This document shows positions 40,706 through 48,684 of a stretch of DNA of 59,968 bases, piece by piece (position 1 is the first letter of the stretch; every line of letters starts with the position of its first letter). Location of the stretch: IMG/VR virus record IMGVR_UViG_3300045738_001464, positions 1 to 59,968 of that record, one strand, 5' to 3'. Source of the stretch: a virus. Both the position numbers and the translations under genes were made by a program. The notes under the pieces are model-generated. The model saw only the letters and a program-made list of their open reading frames with translations. It ran no database searches and was not told the DNA's origin.

Positions 40706-42662
40706 CTTTCTTTACCTCACTAGCATATAGGATGCTCGCAAGATAAGAATCCACCTGATAATCATAAGCTATACTATGAATCCTTTTGATAGCTTCTGAA
40801 TTTGTATCTGCTGGTGACTTAATGTACTTTCTGATGGTTCTTACCTTGTTCCAATTAGACGGAATTTCGTTAGCAACTATTATTTCACAAAGTTTATTTA
40901 CAACTTCCTTTTGCTTTCCGTCAAGTTCTTTGAGCTTATGTATTTTCTTTAGTTCTGCTTCGACTTTATCCTGAAGTTTAGAAGCCAATGCTAAGTTTTC
41001 TTTTACAGCCTTGAAAGCAAATAACAAAGTAGATTTGGCTCTTGATTGTTTTTCTCCAATTTTTCCGGGTTCTCTATTCGGTTGTGGCACACCCGTTACT
41101 TGAGGAGGTCTGCCATCTTTGTCTTTTCCCTTGTCGTTAGAATCACCAACGTCTTTACTGCCTCCGATAAGGGGTTCATATAGCCCTTCGTCCTTAAGGG
41201 TTTTGAATTTTCTTTGAGACTCTACTGAAGCATCATAATCTGGCAATTTATTATTTTGAATTGCATCAAACCCTTCTTCTGGAGTGAGCAAACCAAGCTC
41301 CATCATTCTGCCATAAATTCTTTGAGTATTGTAATTATTCTTTAGTGGAATGTCTTCAAATACGGGAGTAGGATAAGATTTAAATCCCAAAGATTTTGCA
41401 ATCCTTTTGATTTCTATATTAAGGAAACTATGAAGAAAGGCTTCTCGACCCTGTTTTAGTCTGGCCATAAAAACTTCTACTTTGGTTTGCTGATTCGCAA
41501 ACTTTTCCCCGCCTACTAAAACATTATTTAATCCTTCGTTGATATCTCTGTCAATTACTTCATATTTTTTAGGATCGAGTAAATCTGCAATATCAGGAAT
41601 AACAAATTTGGCATCTGTCGTGTAATCGGAAATCAAGACCCTCCCAACAGATTCATTTTCAAAAAGTTTTTGCATCGCCTCTAAATTCTTTTGATTTATA
41701 CCTCCTTTTTCTGGTTCCGTTCCCATTGTTACTAAAAGAATAGCCTGATGGGTTGTTCTTGTTATCGCCATATCCATTTTTCTCATTTCGGCTTTGGCAT
41801 TAATGGATTCCAATACAGGCCACCCCATAGGAACAGCTAACGGCTCATAATCTTGCTTTTTATAAAAAACCGATAAGGTTTTTTCTGGATTTAGCTCTAT
41901 TCTTATAGAGTGGACATTCTTATCTTTTATTTGTTTTCGCACCTCGGGGGAAAGAGTGCTAAGGATTTCGAAATCTTCTGTGGTTTTCGGACTCCTCAAT
42001 CTCATCAGTTCATAATCCGAAAGTATTTTGTAGAATTTATTTCGCACAAAAGAAATATTACCCCCTGCCTGAATATCGGCAGGATTTAAAATGATATATC
42101 TGGAAGGAAGGGTAACGTCTTCACCAGCGCTTAAAGAGTCTGAGATTTTCTTACCCAAGCCAAAAGACCTAGCAATTTTCACTACGTCAGCTTTTCTAAT
42201 TTTATTGTCGAATCTGTGGATAAAAACATTGCCGGATCTATAATACTCACGAAAGAATTTTTCTTGTAGGCTCCAAATGTCGAATTTTTTGAAAAGAGCC
42301 ATGAAAAAATCACGAGACTTTTTAGTCCCCCCCGTAAGAAAAATATCTGCAATTGAAAATTCAGTCATTAAATCAATGACGTTACGAAAAATGGCAAAAT
42401 TATAATAAGCCTTTTGACAAAGAATTACGGCATCTCTTACATCAAAATTTTGGTTAGTTCCTTTGTAGTAACCAGCTAAAGTATAATTAAATGGAAGTAA
42501 CCCATCTTCAATATTCTTAAACCTACTAGTTCTTTCGAGATACGATGATGCATTTCTTCTGGTCCGAGTGGTTTTTGCAGCTTTCGAATAAGCTAGAGTC
42601 TCCTCCATTCCAGCCATCAATGGTTCTATTTCGCTGTTTTCTGGTTTCTTTTTTGCTGGCAT
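40698..42662 (-). CDS. Portal protein
   Basis: Protein of 654 residues. An N-terminal disordered region is followed by the portal pattern: NYTLAGYYKGTNQNFDVRD, AIFRNVIDLMTEFSIADI, YYRSGNVFIHRFD, SRYIILNPADIQ, a long helix region (ESINAKAEMRKMDMAIT), DYTTDAKFVIPDI, and VEVFMARLKQGREAFLHSF. The C-terminal third is charged and flexible with a coiled coil. It forms the dodecameric DNA entry ring at one capsid vertex. Immediately downstream of the large terminase gene, as usual; own GTGTAAT element 14 bases upstream. Confidence 0.9.
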   Translation of the reverse strand: MPAKKKPENSEIEPLMAGMEETLAYSKAAKTTRTRRNASSYLERTSRFKNIEDGLLPFNYTLAGYYKGTNQNFDVRDAVILCQKAYYNFAIFRNVIDLMTEFSIADIFLTGGTKKSRDFFMALFKKFDIWSLQEKFFREYYRSGNVFIHRFDNKIRKADVVKIARSFGLGKKISDSLSAGEDVTLPSRYIILNPADIQAGGNISFVRNKFYKILSDYELMRLRSPKTTEDFEILSTLSPEVRKQIKDKNVHSIRIELNPEKTLSVFYKKQDYEPLAVPMGWPVLESINAKAEMRKMDMAITRTTHQAILLVTMGTEPEKGGINQKNLEAMQKLFENESVGRVLISDYTTDAKFVIPDIADLLDPKKYEVIDRDINEGLNNVLVGGEKFANQQTKVEVFMARLKQGREAFLHSFLNIEIKRIAKSLGFKSYPTPVFEDIPLKNNYNTQRIYGRMMELGLLTPEEGFDAIQNNKLPDYDASVESQRKFKTLKDEGLYEPLIGGSKDVGDSNDKGKDKDGRPPQVTGVPQPNREPGKIGEKQSRAKSTLLFAFKAVKENLALASKLQDKVEAELKKIHKLKELDGKQKEVVNKLCEIIVANEIPSNWNKVRTIRKYIKSPADTNSEAIKRIHSIAYDYQVDSYLASILYASEVKKDA

Positions 42663-42676
42663 AACAATTTATAGGA

Positions 42677-42684
42677 ATTACACG
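42677..42684 (-). promoter_or_regulatory. GTGTAAT element before the portal gene
   Basis: Minus-strand CGTGTAAT between the terminase stop (42685) and the portal ATG (42662), 14 bases before the start. Confidence 0.5.
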
Positions 42685-44514
42685 TTATTTGATTACAATA
42701 GGGGTAAAAGTATGGGATATGTCTTCTACCTTTAATTTTTTCATATCATAATAGCATTTTGTGGCCCAAACGGCCAACATAAGAGTTGTATAATTATCCT
42801 TCCTAGCCCGAAGTGAAGAAGTACTTCTTTTTAAGTGCGCTGGCAAGTCAAAAGTTTGGGTTCCTTTTGCGGTAGATTTAACTTCGATCAATGCACATTG
42901 TTTTTTCGTTTGGTGGATAAGAGAATCTTGGGTTTCTATGAAATCCAAAATATTTATTTCGTTAACCAAACCCAATTTTACCCTTGTCGAAGAAAATCCA
43001 CCGAAAGACGTATTATGCGCCACTGTTCTTGAGGCAAACCATAATCTTTTATGATCTATGCTGGCCTGAAGATGTTCATTAGCTTTCCTAAGCCACTCGC
43101 TACTGAAAATTTGTTTGAAACAAATATAGCCACCGCCTTTATTGTAGAGTCTCTTCAGGTTCTTTAATTCTTTTGTATAGTCTTCTCCATCTTTGTTGCT
43201 ATCAAAATCTATGAAATTAATTTGCTTGTGAATGTCTTTAAAAAATTTAGATTCGTTAGCACTGTCTATGAATTGATATCCGGCGTTATCAATAACAACC
43301 ATTTCTAAATTAAAATTTTGGACCACATGGGATAAATATTGAATGTGGTCTTTTAGGTTCCCTCCTGCTACAGCGTAACTATGGACAAGTGTCGTAGATT
43401 CGTTTTCTTCATCCAAATTTAATATGGACATGGCAAAATAATCAGAACTAGGACTGTTTGAAAACGAAGGATCAATTGCTAATATATATTTCTCTCCTTT
43501 TTTTCCTATTATTTGAGAAGTGGGATCTTCTCCATCTGGTATTGTGCATTCGTGCATTTTCTTAGCACTGAAATAAGAATCACTACCGTCTGTGAACTGG
43601 GCACAATATTCCCGAACGAATGAGGAATGAGATTGGCCACCATTTTGAGCTTCCTCAATAATGGTATGATCTATCATCTCTTCCGGAAGAGCTTCGTAGC
43701 CCAATTGAGATACAAAATATTTACCGTCTGTTTCTTCTTTGGAATAGATTTTTTCCACCCACTCTTTGTAAACTCTGTATAGATTTTCGAATGTATAACT
43801 AGCAGAAGATAAGCCAATTAGTTTGGAATCGTTTTCGAAAACCATACGATCCTCTTCCTTCATTTTTCCTTCTCTTATTAGGCTTGCTTCTATTTCCCTT
43901 ATCTCTAGCCTCTCTTTCATATTTTGTGGAGCGACAAGAAAAGGCATTAGAACATTGCTAATTATATCTTCAGGAATCAACAGGTACTCATCAAGGACTA
44001 ATACGTTAGCGCGAAAACCACGAATCTTTTCGCCATTAAGAGGAATGGCTGTAATCGAACCCCCATTGATTTGCCATTCGAATTGATCATTTCGTTTCGA
44101 CTTGGCTCCAAACGCCTGAGCAAGAAGCTCAGCGCCCTTGGATGCAACTATACTTTCCAAATTATTGAAAATAAAACGTGCAGTACGAAAGGTCGGCCCA
44201 GCTATAAGAATTTTAGTCCCCGGTTCAAAAATGCACTGCAAGAAACAAAATACCGAAGCAATAAAAGTTTTCCCACAACCACGACCCCATACGCACATGG
44301 AAAAGTTTCTATTGAGCATTCCCTTTAATGTAATCTCTTGATAAGGAGCGAGCTTAATTCCAGAAAGCAATTCCGTTGTTATTCCAATATTGCTCCTCAA
44401 AAATCTAGCTAGGGATATTTTACTCTGCTTGCTTGTAAGTTCTCCCTTTAATTCAAGAAACTCCTGATTAAGATTAGGTATATCTTGTTTATATTTTTCC
44501 GGAAAATACCACAT
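42685..44514 (-). CDS. terL: Terminase large subunit
   Basis: Protein of 609 residues. The ATPase half has APYQEITLKGML, Walker A GRGCGKT (about residues 77-83), ILIAGPTFRTARFIF, and Walker B VLVLDEY followed by the PxxIISNVL coupling region. The nuclease half has KYILAIDPSFSNSPSSDYF (first acid), MVVIDNAGYQF (second acid) and a late acidic NILDFIETQDSL. It pumps and cuts DNA during packaging at the portal. The ATG shares one base with the stop of the dehydrogenase gene upstream. No small terminase gene is recognisable next to it. Confidence 0.95.
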   Translation of the reverse strand: MWYFPEKYKQDIPNLNQEFLELKGELTSKQSKISLARFLRSNIGITTELLSGIKLAPYQEITLKGMLNRNFSMCVWGRGCGKTFIASVFCFLQCIFEPGTKILIAGPTFRTARFIFNNLESIVASKGAELLAQAFGAKSKRNDQFEWQINGGSITAIPLNGEKIRGFRANVLVLDEYLLIPEDIISNVLMPFLVAPQNMKERLEIREIEASLIREGKMKEEDRMVFENDSKLIGLSSASYTFENLYRVYKEWVEKIYSKEETDGKYFVSQLGYEALPEEMIDHTIIEEAQNGGQSHSSFVREYCAQFTDGSDSYFSAKKMHECTIPDGEDPTSQIIGKKGEKYILAIDPSFSNSPSSDYFAMSILNLDEENESTTLVHSYAVAGGNLKDHIQYLSHVVQNFNLEMVVIDNAGYQFIDSANESKFFKDIHKQINFIDFDSNKDGEDYTKELKNLKRLYNKGGGYICFKQIFSSEWLRKANEHLQASIDHKRLWFASRTVAHNTSFGGFSSTRVKLGLVNEINILDFIETQDSLIHQTKKQCALIEVKSTAKGTQTFDLPAHLKRSTSSLRARKDNYTTLMLAVWATKCYYDMKKLKVEDISHTFTPIVIK

Positions 44515-45635
44515 TAAGATACAAGTTTAAGTTTTTTAAGATTCTCATTGAATTTGTCATAAGGCACATCCTCATATGTTAAACTCTTAAGATAATAAGT
44601 ATAATAGTCTCTGTGTTCATCTTTTTTGCCATCAAATACTCCCTCTGCCATTAAAGCTGCAACAGACGAGATAGGGAAAGCCGTAGCTTTTTGCATTGCG
44701 CTAAAATTTTCATCTGGTTTGATTAGTTTTTCTTCGTTCCAAGTTTTGTTGCCCTTGTGGACTTTGGCGATAACAATAACTTCATCTTTTTCTGCGTAGC
44801 CGCAACCAGTAACAAAAATTTGCTCTAAGGCGTGATCGTCTAAACCACAATCCCTAATTAAAAACTTTACTATGTCGCAATGCCCTTTGTACCTAAGGGT
44901 TTTGTAAGAACAATTTTTTACCCCCTTTTTTTTCATTGACTCTAGAGTATGAGAGGCTCCACCGCTGGTATAAAAAGCTTCCAGAACACCGAGACTTTCT
45001 GTTTTTACGGTTTCTAAACCAGACATACCCCCAACTAATTTTGTTTCTCCATCAAAAAGAATTAAACAGTCATCTTTGTACTCATTAATTAGTCCGTCAA
45101 TTGACCAAGTAATACCATACCTTAAGGGGTTTTTATTGCTTTCGAGATAATCTGGCAAACCACCAACCATCATTTCGACAGAAATTATCTCTGCGCCACC
45201 ATATAACTTTCGATAACCTTCTTCCGCTAGAATATTTACCCATCCCGGTGCAAGGCCAAGATCAGTAAATACGGGTTTAGTAGCATGTCGTTTTGCATCA
45301 TCATTGATGCCCTTAGAAACGTCAACACGCCCCCCCAAATCACAATAACGAAGTTCGTTAGCTATGCACCAGTACGCCATTTCTTCTGTTTGATGGTACG
45401 GAAGGCTACTGATAACGATGTCGGGCTTTTCAAAGACCAATACATTTTCCATACATTTGTCTGCATCATTTTGGTCTGTCAAATAAAATGCTCCATCGGG
45501 ACCACCTACGTATTTTCTAAAATTTTCGGCTGTATGTTCATTTGAATCTGCACCGACGACATAGAACCCCAGCTTATGCATAGCATAGCATATGGCTGTG
45601 CCCATTTTACCTATGCCTAAAACCGCCGCTTTCAT
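44514..45635 (-). CDS. Lysine 6-dehydrogenase-like enzyme (saccharopine dehydrogenase family)
   Basis: Protein of 373 residues. Rossmann motif GIGKMG at 7-12, then DIVISSLPYHQTEEM, RYCDLGGRVD, FTDLGLAPGWVNILAEE, MMVGGLPDY, ITWSIDGLINEY, LEAFYTSGGASHT and KTLRYKGHCDIVKFL. These blocks follow bacterial lysine 6-dehydrogenase closely and fit it better than carboxynorspermidine dehydrogenase. The reaction in that family: L-lysine plus NAD to 2-aminoadipate 6-semialdehyde and ammonia. The phage also encodes an ALDH7-like enzyme (48685-50223) able in principle to oxidise that aldehyde. ATGA overlap with the small basic gene upstream and one-base overlap with terminase downstream put it in one unit. 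Substrate is inferred from similarity by eye. Confidence 0.75.
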   Translation of the reverse strand: MKAAVLGIGKMGTAICYAMHKLGFYVVGADSNEHTAENFRKYVGGPDGAFYLTDQNDADKCMENVLVFEKPDIVISSLPYHQTEEMAYWCIANELRYCDLGGRVDVSKGINDDAKRHATKPVFTDLGLAPGWVNILAEEGYRKLYGGAEIISVEMMVGGLPDYLESNKNPLRYGITWSIDGLINEYKDDCLILFDGETKLVGGMSGLETVKTESLGVLEAFYTSGGASHTLESMKKKGVKNCSYKTLRYKGHCDIVKFLIRDCGLDDHALEQIFVTGCGYAEKDEVIVIAKVHKGNKTWNEEKLIKPDENFSAMQKATAFPISSVAALMAEGVFDGKKDEHRDYYTYYLKSLTYEDVPYDKFNENLKKLKLVS

Positions 45636-45775
45636 TTTTTTGGTTTTTTGGATCTTTTTCTTGGCCCACCTTGGCCTCTGTATTTTTTCATACCCTTACT
45701 GTGAGTGCCACAACCTTGCCGAGTTTTCTTTTTGACTCTTCTATGCTCATACTGAAAAGTTTTTTTTGCTGCCAT
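45632..45775 (-). CDS. Very basic 47-residue protein
   Basis: Protein of 47 residues from ATG 45775, stop TGA overlapping the next ATG (ATGA). About 40 percent Lys/Arg: AAKKTFQYEHRRVKKKTRQG, then CGTHSKGMKKYRGQGG and PRKRSKKPKK. Ribosomal-protein-like composition suggests nucleic acid binding. It fills the otherwise empty space between the 45778 gene and the dehydrogenase and has an upstream stop 2 bases away, so it reads as a real coupled gene. Function unknown. Confidence 0.7.
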   Translation of the reverse strand: MAAKKTFQYEHRRVKKKTRQGCGTHSKGMKKYRGQGGPRKRSKKPKK

Positions 45776-45777
45776 TT

Positions 45778-46056
45778 TCAATTCTCCAATGATTTTATGC
45801 CGTGTTCATCTTGAATCCACAGCGCAAGTTCCAAGGCTTTTTCTTTACTTAGAATAACTTGGTCATCGTAGTAATTGCCCTTGATTAGCGCCATCCAGCA
45901 CAGTTTCAATCGCATCCACCAAGATAATTTGATGGGATCAACACCGTGACGCCAGTAACTAAAGTACATCTCTTCCTCGTCATCGAACTTAGTAATAAGC
46001 ATACCTTCGCTCCAACAATCGCATTTAATAAATTTTTCTCTGTCAGCCATTTTCAT
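45778..46056 (-). CDS. Small aromatic protein of unknown function
   Basis: Protein of 92 residues from ATG 46056 (MKMADREKF); ATG 46050 is possible, and a longer frame to 46080 overlaps the SpeD-like gene. Pattern: KFIKCDCWSEGMLITKFDDEEEMYFSYW, quoted by its pieces CDCWSEGM and MYFSYWRHG, then a Trp-rich helix (SWWMRLKLCWMAL) and a C-terminal helix with ALELALWI. Looks like a conserved small phage protein of beta-alpha type. No catalytic motif recognised. Confidence 0.55.
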   Translation of the reverse strand: MKMADREKFIKCDCWSEGMLITKFDDEEEMYFSYWRHGVDPIKLSWWMRLKLCWMALIKGNYYDDQVILSKEKALELALWIQDEHGIKSLEN

Positions 46057-46067
46057 CTTTCTTTTTA

Positions 46068-46475
46068 TTATTCTTTCCACGTTAGCTTAATTAAATCTTC
46101 TTCAAAAAATTCTGTGGTATATCTAACAACATCTAAATATTTAAATTTTTTACAAGTATATATATCTATGGAAAAGAATTTTGGATCTCTTACGTTCCAT
46201 GAGTAGATATGCATACCGGACTCTTTCCAATGCATATAGGCACACCAACCGTATTTTTCTGCAAAGTCAGTTATGGGTTCCCCGATGGGAGTCATGTTCA
46301 ATACTTTAGAAATTTCCTTACAATATCTGATCATGTCGTCTGCTTCAAAAGGGTTATAAAGGGTTCCCTCTAGAATCATTCTCTGACGACAAATTTCCGG
46401 TGCTAAATCTGTCCATCCCGGTTCACCCTTTTTTCCACGAGGTCCCACTGGACAACAATGTCTACGATCATTCAT
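46068..46475 (-). CDS. S-adenosylmethionine decarboxylase-like protein (SpeD-like)
   Basis: Protein of 135 residues. Residues about 34-135 follow the SpeD outline: MILEGTLYN near the start, a helix, then WKESGMHIYSW and FFSIDIYTC. SpeD self-cleaves at Glu-Ser to make its pyruvoyl group; here E85-S86 and C108 are kept, but the His after the Ser is a Gly. Family reaction: decarboxylation of AdoMet for polyamine synthesis; some phage relatives are reported to act on other amino acids. The first 20 residues are odd: CCPVGPRGKKGEPGW reads as a short collagen-like run. ATGA overlap with the dioxygenase upstream gene. Activity uncertain. Confidence 0.6.
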   Translation of the reverse strand: MNDRRHCCPVGPRGKKGEPGWTDLAPEICRQRMILEGTLYNPFEADDMIRYCKEISKVLNMTPIGEPITDFAEKYGWCAYMHWKESGMHIYSWNVRDPKFFSIDIYTCKKFKYLDVVRYTTEFFEEDLIKLTWKE

Positions 46476-47125
46476 GATGACCTCCTTGCCGTAAAAACCA
46501 TAACATCCATATAAGCAGATTGGGTATCATCAATAGGTTGGATAGATCTACCATTATGCCACAAGTAACTATCGTCTACAATTACCATTGTACCTGAATC
46601 CATAACTGCTTTCAAAAATGGCTTCTCTGTCTTGCTAGTAGATAATAGTACTTCACCCCCAATGATATTGTGACGATCAATTCCAATCATAGCAATGCAG
46701 TCATACCCATCCTGATGCCAACCTTCCGGAGATAGCTGAGTAGCACCGCCGATACATTTGACTCTCATTTGGTGTATATCAATCTCTTGAATCTCAGAAA
46801 ATAAACAAGCATCCCAATAAGCGGTTATCAGTTCTTTTATCGCTGGACTGTGAATAACATTTTCATCAATGTTAATAAATTTTCGATTCATTCCCCCTTG
46901 GTGTTTATTGTATTTTTCGCTTTGTATAAATTCATTTTTACTTATAGAAGAAATTGTAGTTGTACCGAATTTATTTTGAGATGCTTTAACTTTCGAATAT
47001 TTTCTTAGCCTATATTTTCCATCAGTATGATCTGTTTCGGGCAAATCGTCAAACGAAGGTTTGATCTCTTCTATTAACAGGGGATCTATTTTAATGACTT
47101 GTAATATGGTACTTGTCATTTTCAT
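46472..47125 (-). CDS. 2OG-Fe(II) dioxygenase of the amino-acid hydroxylase type (PF10014-like)
   Basis: Protein of 217 residues. Core: GGATQLSPEGWHQDGYDCIA with the iron ligands H137 and D139 (HxD), RHNIIGGEVLLS, DSGTMVIVDDSYLWHNG with H190, and YMDVMVFTARR giving the 2OG-binding Arg. This order matches the family of free amino acid dioxygenases typified by Bacillus isoleucine 4-hydroxylase. Substrate could be a free amino acid. Translationally coupled with the HAD gene upstream and the SpeD-like gene downstream. One of three 2OG-oxygenase-like genes in the window. Confidence 0.75.
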   Translation of the reverse strand: MKMTSTILQVIKIDPLLIEEIKPSFDDLPETDHTDGKYRLRKYSKVKASQNKFGTTTISSISKNEFIQSEKYNKHQGGMNRKFINIDENVIHSPAIKELITAYWDACLFSEIQEIDIHQMRVKCIGGATQLSPEGWHQDGYDCIAMIGIDRHNIIGGEVLLSTSKTEKPFLKAVMDSGTMVIVDDSYLWHNGRSIQPIDDTQSAYMDVMVFTARRSS

Positions 47126-47544
47126 AACTCTTCAATCCTTTTTGCTTTGTCATCCACAATCATATCATAAGGAGGCTTTATGTGTTCTCCTTTCGTTCCT
47201 GTGGATAAATCATGGAACTTACATCCCCAAGATTCTAACTGCTTCCAAGTAAAGTCATAGTAACACTTCCCCGTCTTTCTAGATTTTTCAGATCCTCCCC
47301 TTGCAGTCCAATAAACAACGTGCCAACCCTCATCGTATAGTTTATTTATTTTTGCGATATTGGCCATATGGCCGACAGCCAAGTCATATCTTCTTTTGTT
47401 TTCGTAAAAACATATTGTTTCATCAATATCCACCAAGACGACTCTTTTTTCGCCTTCTTCTGCTAGTCTGCTTGATTCGTGAAATTCCATTTGAAGATAC
47501 TCCATGTATTGCTCATATTGATCGGCCTCTGGGTGGCCACTCAT
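47122..47544 (-). CDS. HAD-superfamily phosphatase
   Basis: Protein of 140 residues. The first 30 residues are a helical extension. HAD motif I is VVLVDIDETICFY (D39, D41), motif II is VVYWTARGG, a conserved Lys sits in KPPYD, and motif III/IV is MIVDDKAKRI. No cap domain, so it is of the small polynucleotide kinase 3-phosphatase or KdsC-like type. Substrate unknown: nucleotide ends or a sugar phosphate. ATGA overlaps on both sides. Confidence 0.75.
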   Translation of the reverse strand: MSGHPEADQYEQYMEYLQMEFHESSRLAEEGEKRVVLVDIDETICFYENKRRYDLAVGHMANIAKINKLYDEGWHVVYWTARGGSEKSRKTGKCYYDFTWKQLESWGCKFHDLSTGTKGEHIKPPYDMIVDDKAKRIEEL

Positions 47545-47702
47545 TTTGACACCTCGTTAAAGTTGTGTCTTAAATTCACCTGTAACCATTTCTCTGCTTC
47601 TGCACTAAGATGATTGCTATTAAGCATGTGTCGGTTTTGTCTTTCGACACTTTTATACATTGCCATTAGTAGCTTCTGCTTCACTTGATTATTGTTGTTC
47701 AT
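47541..47702 (-). CDS. 53-residue coupled protein
   Basis: Protein of 53 residues from ATG 47702 to TGA 47541, beginning MNNNNQVKQKLLMAMYKSVE and ending RHNFNEVSK. Helical, polar, Asn-rich. The stop overlaps the HAD gene ATG (ATGA) and the start is 1 base after the stop of the gene at 47704, so it fills the gap exactly. No family recognised. Confidence 0.7.
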   Translation of the reverse strand: MNNNNQVKQKLLMAMYKSVERQNRHMLNSNHLSAEAEKWLQVNLRHNFNEVSK

Positions 47703-47703
47703 T

Positions 47704-47907
47704 TTATTTTCCCGTTATTGATTCGACGATCCTTTTAAATAGACTTCCTTTGGACTGGTTTCGATATTTTCCTTCTCTTCTTAGGCGTTCGTGTTCTTCT
47801 TGTTGCCATTTTTCTTCTTTTTCCCATTCTTCTCTTTCCTCTGGGGAAAGATGGGGAGGAATCGGGCTTCTAAACTTTTTATAAAAGTTCTCTTTATCTT
47901 TTTTCAT
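47704..47907 (-). CDS. Small charged protein
   Basis: Protein of 67 residues, highly charged: PHLSPEEREEWEKEEKW, then EEHERLRREGKYRN and a basic end with an amphipathic FKRIVESITGK. Start overlaps the stop of the ClpP-like gene (ATGA). The C-terminal amphipathic helix might bind membrane or a partner. Function unknown. Confidence 0.65.
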   Translation of the reverse strand: MKKDKENFYKKFRSPIPPHLSPEEREEWEKEEKWQQEEHERLRREGKYRNQSKGSLFKRIVESITGK

Positions 47908-48683
47908 TTTCTTTTCCTAGAGATTTTTTTCTTTGTTTTTTTTGATTTAGCAGTTTTTAATTTCATTTCTGGCATCATGGCACGAACTTGATCTACCAAT
48001 TCCAATTCAAGACATTCATCTGCGCTAAGCCACCAATCTTTTCTATCCCAATTGCGCTTGATTTTTTGCTTGGTAAGTCTTGAACGAGAGACGAATATAT
48101 CCAAACAGCGTTCTTCAATTCGCTTGACAAGTTCTACCTCGTCCTCTACTTCAAACGTTTTTCCATAAGCTCCGAACGCCGCTCTATGAATCATCACCCA
48201 AGCCTGATGTCCAATCCAACGAACGTCACCCGCTTGTAAGAGAATGCCAGCCATAGATGCTGCATATCCTAGCGAACCAGTGGTTATTTTATGGCCGCTG
48301 TTTCTTAAAGATTGAATGAAATCAAACAATTCAAAACCAGAAATAATTTCTCCACCCGGAGAGGCAAAAACAATTTCAATATCGCATTTGGGATCTAATC
48401 GAGACCACTCAGTAAGCTTCTTCATACATGTAGTAACGGAAGCCTTAGAGACTTCCCCGGAGAACCTGTATAAATGATTTTCTTCGTCGGTAGCTTTTTC
48501 GCGACTTCTTTTTCTTTGGGCCGCTCTTGCTTCTATTTCAGCCTTTAACGCATCGGCTTCAGCCTTTCTAGTTTCGGCGTTTATCTTATTAGTTTCAGCT
48601 ATGGTCTTCTCTACGTCAGCTTGAATTTCTTGCAGAGTTCTTTCCGGGGCTTGGTTCTTTAAATCTTTATTTTCTTTACTCAT
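47904..48683 (-). CDS. ClpP-like serine protease
   Basis: Protein of 259 residues. The first 65 residues are a coiled coil (AETNKINAETRKAEADALKA). The ClpP/crotonase fold follows: EIVFASPGGEIISG oxyanion loop, SLGYAASMAG with the candidate Ser, WVMIHRAAFG with the candidate His, and DWWLSADECLELELVD with the candidate Asp. Catalytic triad looks intact. Ends in a Lys/Arg-rich tail. Phage ClpP-like enzymes often process the head, but here a separate prohead protease exists (33419-34996) and this gene is in the metabolic block, so a host-directed or regulatory role is possible. Confidence 0.8.
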   Translation of the reverse strand: MSKENKDLKNQAPERTLQEIQADVEKTIAETNKINAETRKAEADALKAEIEARAAQRKRSREKATDEENHLYRFSGEVSKASVTTCMKKLTEWSRLDPKCDIEIVFASPGGEIISGFELFDFIQSLRNSGHKITTGSLGYAASMAGILLQAGDVRWIGHQAWVMIHRAAFGAYGKTFEVEDEVELVKRIEERCLDIFVSRSRLTKQKIKRNWDRKDWWLSADECLELELVDQVRAMMPEMKLKTAKSKKTKKKISRKRK

Positions 48684-48684
48684 T

